Assembly (NCBI GenBank): GCA_003427395.1
Contig: BFEA01000694.1
Span: 612,188-643,025, forward strand
Reading direction: 5' to 3'
DNA: 30,838 nt
Source of the DNA: Chara braunii
Lineage: Eukaryota; Streptophyta; Charophyceae; Charales; Characeae
A program made the translations under genes and the position numbers. The notes below the pieces were generated by a model, which saw nothing but the letters and a program-made list of their open reading frames with translations, had not been told where the DNA came from and searched no databases. Below, piece after piece: positions 26,889 through 30,838 of the stretch (its first letter is position 1; each line of letters begins with the position of its first letter).

Positions 26889-29800
26889 ATCGAAACAATG
26901 TCCCAGATATTAGAACTCGAACAACAAGAACTGCTGCACGCACAAGAAGCCCCAAAACAAGGGGAGATCACACAAATCCAAAACTTAAAAGAACAATTCC
27001 TGAGGCAAGCACAGTATCGCTGGTAGGGCACAAGAATCTGAGTCAAACTCACTAAATATAAAACTGAAGGAGCTATGGGCGCACAATTCTTTGGCCTCGT
27101 ACAAACAAAGGTGAAGCTCAACACTATCGAAGCACTATATGATCCAGACACTGAGGAAGCGTCACCCGAGACTTTTACAAGGATCTATTCGCCTTACATG
27201 TTTCACTTACAGAACAAAGGACGCGTTACCAGTTAATAGACAACTTTTTGGCACCCCTGGACAAAACACTCCCCCAGGACGAGAGGGATCGTCTCGAAAC
27301 CCTCCTCTCCAAGCAGGAGATCTGGACGGCCCTCATACAAATGGAGGAGGATAAGAAGCCCGAAATAGACGGTTTCCCAAATGAATTTTGGGAAACAACG
27401 TGGGATCCCCTCAATCAGGATCTGATGGATTTCTACGCGAATGTATGGGAGACGGGGGTCATGGGGGAGATGGTGGGTAAATAAGTGTTCACCTTACTCT
27501 ATAAAAAAGGGGATAGAATGAACATACGCAAGTACAGGTCAATCACCTTACAAACAGTGACGTACAAACTACTGGCTAAAGCGCTGGCTAACAGGATGAT
27601 CCCGGTCATGAATGAAATCATTCATCCTGCGCAGACAGGGTTTATGCAAAATAGAAACATCTAGGAAAACATATTACTGGTACACGAGGTCCTTCAACTG
27701 ACTAGACATTCAAACCAAAACGTCGCACTAGTGTTTATAGATTTTGAGAAGGCGTATGACCATGTAGATTGGATCTTTTTTGACGGGTGCCTCCAGAAAA
27801 TGAACTTCGGGCCGGTTTTCAGAAGATGGATACAAATCATTCACCAAAACGCCACCACAAGCGTGCAGATCAATGGCTTGTTGGCTCCGCAAAAACAAGG
27901 ACATCTCAAGGATCCAAATAACCCACATCCCGGAAGTGGCAGTCCCAGTATGTTCCTTGTTTGCAGATGATCTTACAATAATGGTAGAGGCGACGACCAG
28001 GAATATGGAGGAGATCCAGAATATGATGAATCGGTTCACCCAGGTGTCAGACATGATGGTCAATTGGGGGAATAAGACACAAGGTTGGTGGATTCACTCT
28101 CAAGGTGGACGCCCCCCTGAGCCCCCCCCCATTTCATGGCAACCCCAGGAGGCTCCGATTAGAATCATGGGAGTCTCTATGACAGTAGCAGGCTGCCCGC
28201 CAACTAACGACGAATGGATCAGAGCCCCGACTCTAACCAAGCTAGCCAACTGGGGGAAGAAGGCAACATCCCTCATGGGCAGGGCACTGGTGATAAATAA
28301 CGTGATTTTCGCCTCACTATGGTATAAATCCCTGGTCTGGCCCCTAAGTCAACAAGTTGTACGAACATTAAAGGCTAAAGTGGTGGTCTTCCTATGGCGA
28401 GGTGACGGTGACCTGCAAAATGTCATCAGTAGGGTGGCCTGAGAACCGATCATCCAACCAAAAAGAGCTGGAGGTCTGGGAATAATAGACCCAACAACAC
28501 AAGCACAGGCTCTCCGACTACAATGGATCAAGAAACTGATATTCGCCACAGATAGTCCCTAGCAACCCCTGGCATTAGAACAAGTTGCACGACTAGCTCC
28601 CATGGCCCCCCCAGTCGTACACCCCCTCACATGGATAAAAGACCGCTACTGGACAATCACAAGGAAACAACCAGAAAGAGGGGAGAGAACGATGGGGCTA
28701 TGGACCAATTTTGGCCCTCACTATTGAAAAGCTGGCGGCAACTCCCCCTACCAGAACGACGACATCCAGATCGGTGGGAGGAGGTGCTCCGACAACCCCT
28801 ATTCGGAAACCGTTGGATCGCAAATTGTCAGGGCTAAGTGATGATTAGCTCAGCACCACCATGGAAGGTCTGGGTGAAACGTGGCGTGAACAGAATAGGG
28901 GATATATGGAACGCAGAACGCAAGGACTGAAAGACAGCAGAGGAACTCCATCCAGTACTGAAATACTGTCACCATGTTCTACAACATTTGGACGAACTCA
29001 TAGAAAAGGTTCCGCTTTCATGGTATAGACAGTTAAGAAAAGGCCCTACGCTAAAGGAAGGAGACTGGGTAGGAATTATAGGGGACCCTAAACACCTAGG
29101 GAGGGTCCTCCTGCCAAGATCTCAAGATGTTTTGGTGAAAACATACACACTTATTAAATCTCAATCATTACAAGGCAGCCGGACCCCCTGTAGATGGTTA
29201 GAAATGACAGAAGTCTTCCGGGTCCGTCTTGGGAGAGGGTGAGGAGGCCCGGGCCTTTCTGCCAACAATTGGGATACAGGAGCTACCGCTCGACTCCGAG
29301 GAATGGAAATGGAAATCCGGGGGAAGGAGAAGCGGCCCCTCCAAGGAGGTTAGCCTCTATAAATTAACCGTCAAAACCACCTATAAAATGCTCAGACCTA
29401 AGAGATCCCGGCGAGACATGATAAACGACAGGTGGGCGAAACACCTTAATATAGATCGATCTCTCCTCACACCAATCCCCTGGTTTCAAGAAGGCAAGGC
29501 AAAGCCGACAAAAGTCACCTCGCTACAGTGGCAAATCGCCCACCGCTGCCTCCCGACCATGAATTGGATAATCGATCACACAAACCTAGAACAAAAAGGA
29601 CAGGCACTACCCTGGTGCCCCCGATGCCTGCAGGCATTCCCCTCAAGGAAAAAACCAGAAACTATCGAACATGTGTTCATGCAATGCCCCACGGCACAGT
29701 TAACATGGCGATGGTGGGATAGGATATGGAGAAAATTGATCCCGGACCCACCATGGTCGTGGTCATGGCGGGCTATCCTCACAAGATATTGGCCACAGCT

Positions 29801-30260
29801 CCAGCACGCACCCAATTTTGTAGGAAACATGTTCAGGTTGGGTAGGAGATGAGTTCTATAGGGTCTTTGGTGGCAAAGGTGCATCCTGGTGATAGAAGAA
29901 GTGCGATTAGAAGGGCCAGAGGTAACCGAACAAATCCAATAGCAACTAAACATGAAAATTCTGAAAAGATGGCAGATGCAGAAATCTCAATTGGACCTCC
30001 TACGAACAAACAGAGACATCCAACACGCAATCTCCTCCTTCTGCAAATATTAGTTAGGAGAGAAAGGAGGATGGATAGAAAAAGTGGATTGGGGAGGGGA
30101 GGATGGGCGGCCAGGGGAACTAGCAGAATGCAGGGACTACCACCTGGTCCTGAATGATTGGACAATTATAGATTCCGCCTTCCCGATGCGCCTCCCGTCC
30201 GATTTCTCGGACCCCTTCCCGCCATACCCGCTTTCCTTAGCAGAGATCATAATAGACTGA
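26889..30260 (+). pseudogene. LINE-2 pol remnant with reverse transcriptase motif B deleted
   Basis: Recognisable segments in order: DFYKDLFALHVSL (about 27172); PEIDGFPNEFWETTWD; FTLLYKKGDRMNIRKYRSI; QTGFMQNRNI; motif A, FIDFEKAYDHVDW (Asp codon at 27740); SVQINGLLA; SRIQITHIP; motif C, FADDL (Asp pair at 27966-27971); VNWGNK; zf-RVT, SLQWQIAHRCLP and CPRC...H...C near 29515-29690. The last recognisable stretch is DWTIIDSAFPMRLP before the stop at 30258. Motif B (QGC-L-SP type) is absent: sequence jumps from NGLLA to KNKDIS near 27890, where LINE-1 has about 30-50 more residues. Frame changes lie near 27170, 27890, 28715 and 29230. In-frame stops include 27482, 27662, 28440, 28560, 28835, 28928, 29850, 29859, 29940 and 30050. 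It is non-functional. Confidence 0.85.
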
Positions 30261-30350
30261 CAACATTTGTTTCCTTCTTTTCTTCTTTTTTTTCTCTTTC
30301 TTCTTTTCTTTCCTTCATTTTCTCCTTTTTTTTTTTTTCTTCTTTCTTTT

Positions 30351-30404
<54 letters not shown>

Positions 30405-30838
30405 TTCGCTCTGTTTTCCTTGTCCTCAGCTGCACAGTTACCCCCCCGATTACTGGGGTAGTCAATGCTGGCAGCCACGAATGTATGATCAAAGTATAGG
30501 AATTCTCAGCGAGTAGCAAGGTGAGGTTGCCTGGAGGATGGTCAGGGGAAACAGACAGGGACTGCTGGTGCCCCCCGGCGCCCCCGCTTGGACCCTTACT
30601 GGAGGTCCTAGTAGTAAAAAACAGAGGAGGCAGGGTAATGGGACACTGGACCCATTTTTCTCAGCACAGGAATCACTGCAGCTATCTCACAACTTACCTT
30701 TTGTTACCACAATGTAAGGGACGCTGGACCCGGTTTCCAACAAGTGTTGCTCCCCACCAATAGATGGAGCTGTCCTGGGGGTGCTAGCGGTGTCTGCTCA
30801 TACCAGCACCTCTAGCACCGCCCCGGTTGTTAAAAAAA
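30261..30838 (+). other. LINE-2 3' untranslated region ending in an A tail
   Basis: Noncoding sequence after the last pol stop. It includes the pyrimidine tract, a CCCCCCC run near 30440 and a closing segment rich in GGTGCTAG/CTAGCACC words (GGGGTGCTAGCGG near 30778, CCTCTAGCACCGCC near 30810) that could form a terminal stem-loop just before the A run. A 3' stem-loop next to the tail is common in LINEs, where it can be recognised by the element's own reverse transcriptase. Confidence 0.5.
30263..30403. repeat. Polypyrimidine tract ending in about 55 T
   Basis: T/C-only sequence (a few A and G at the left) ends with an uninterrupted T run at about 30349-30403. On the minus strand it reads as Lys/Glu codons, which explains the Lys-rich frames there; they are not genes. 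Run length is prone to sequencing error. Confidence 0.9.

Larger units (their letters stand above)
26885..30838 (+). mobile_element. LINE-2: 5'-truncated non-LTR retrotransposon (zf-RVT type)
   Basis: Coding similarity begins near 26890 with a Gln/Glu-rich segment and then the linker before reverse transcriptase. It runs through reverse transcriptase and a zf-RVT domain to 30260. A 3' untranslated region containing a long pyrimidine tract follows, and the window ends in TTGTTAAAAAAA, taken as the start of the A tail. No endonuclease or ORF1 is present. It is related to LINE-1 at 2147-5730 but clearly diverged, so these are not recent copies of one source. It abuts the tandem repeats of copy B, which were probably its insertion target. 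The right target site lies outside the window. Confidence 0.85.

Noticed and set aside
2628-29861. Alternative genetic code with TGA read as Trp
   Set aside because: Some LINE stops are TGA at Trp positions, but TAG and TAA stops and frameshifts occur in the same frames. Decay explains all of them.
30137-30519. Lys-rich minus-strand and Phe-rich plus-strand proteins
   Set aside because: They are translations of the polypyrimidine tract in the LINE-2 3' region.

Overview
This is a repeat-dense eukaryotic window. It carries zf-RVT-type LINE retroelements, tRNA-derived SINE heads, small inverted-repeat elements, long microsatellites and assembly gaps, and has no operon-like gene order. The LINE type (reverse transcriptase followed by a Trp/Cys/His-rich C-terminal domain) and the general style suggest a streptophyte genome, either a plant or a charophyte-like alga. 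That is an inference; nothing here fixes the species. I found no intact, confidently identifiable host protein gene.

Layout. 1-2146: unassigned sequence with a tRNA-like stretch, long perfect palindromes, an AT-rich degenerate repeat and a three-unit tandem repeat. 2147-5730: a 5'-truncated LINE (LINE-1 here) with a decayed pol frame and an A-rich tail, followed at once by a 148-bp element with TTAA ends. 5883-7964: a short tandem duplication, a broken minus-strand reading frame expanded by (GTT)n/(AAC)n, and a compound microsatellite. 8250-8872: a plausible plant-type core promoter without an identifiable gene. 10955-11185: two tandem tRNA-like SINE heads. 11186-14640: unassigned sequence split by a 515-base N gap, including a duplicated hairpin pair with compensated stems.

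14998-18370 is the most unusual part. It holds an array of about 16 hairpins with a conserved inner stem and mostly GGGT loop, but with outer stems that differ between units while usually remaining complementary. A tandem repeat, a long noncoding stretch and a cluster of three hairpins follow. The section from about 16545 to 18352 recurs in inverted orientation at 24437-26840, about 6 kb away. The two copies are either separate insertions of one unknown element or the inverted arms of one large element. Between them lie two inverted-repeat elements, an imperfect inverted repeat, (GAT)n composites and several unassigned open frames.

26885-30838: a second LINE (LINE-2 here) abuts the inverted copy. 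It keeps reverse transcriptase motifs A and C and the C-terminal zinc-binding motif, but has lost motif B through an internal deletion. Several of its stop codons fall where LINE-1 has tryptophan. It ends in an A tail at the last base of the window. Both LINEs lack an endonuclease region and look dead. The window reads as nested mobile and satellite-like DNA, with the covarying hairpin array as the best candidate for something undescribed.
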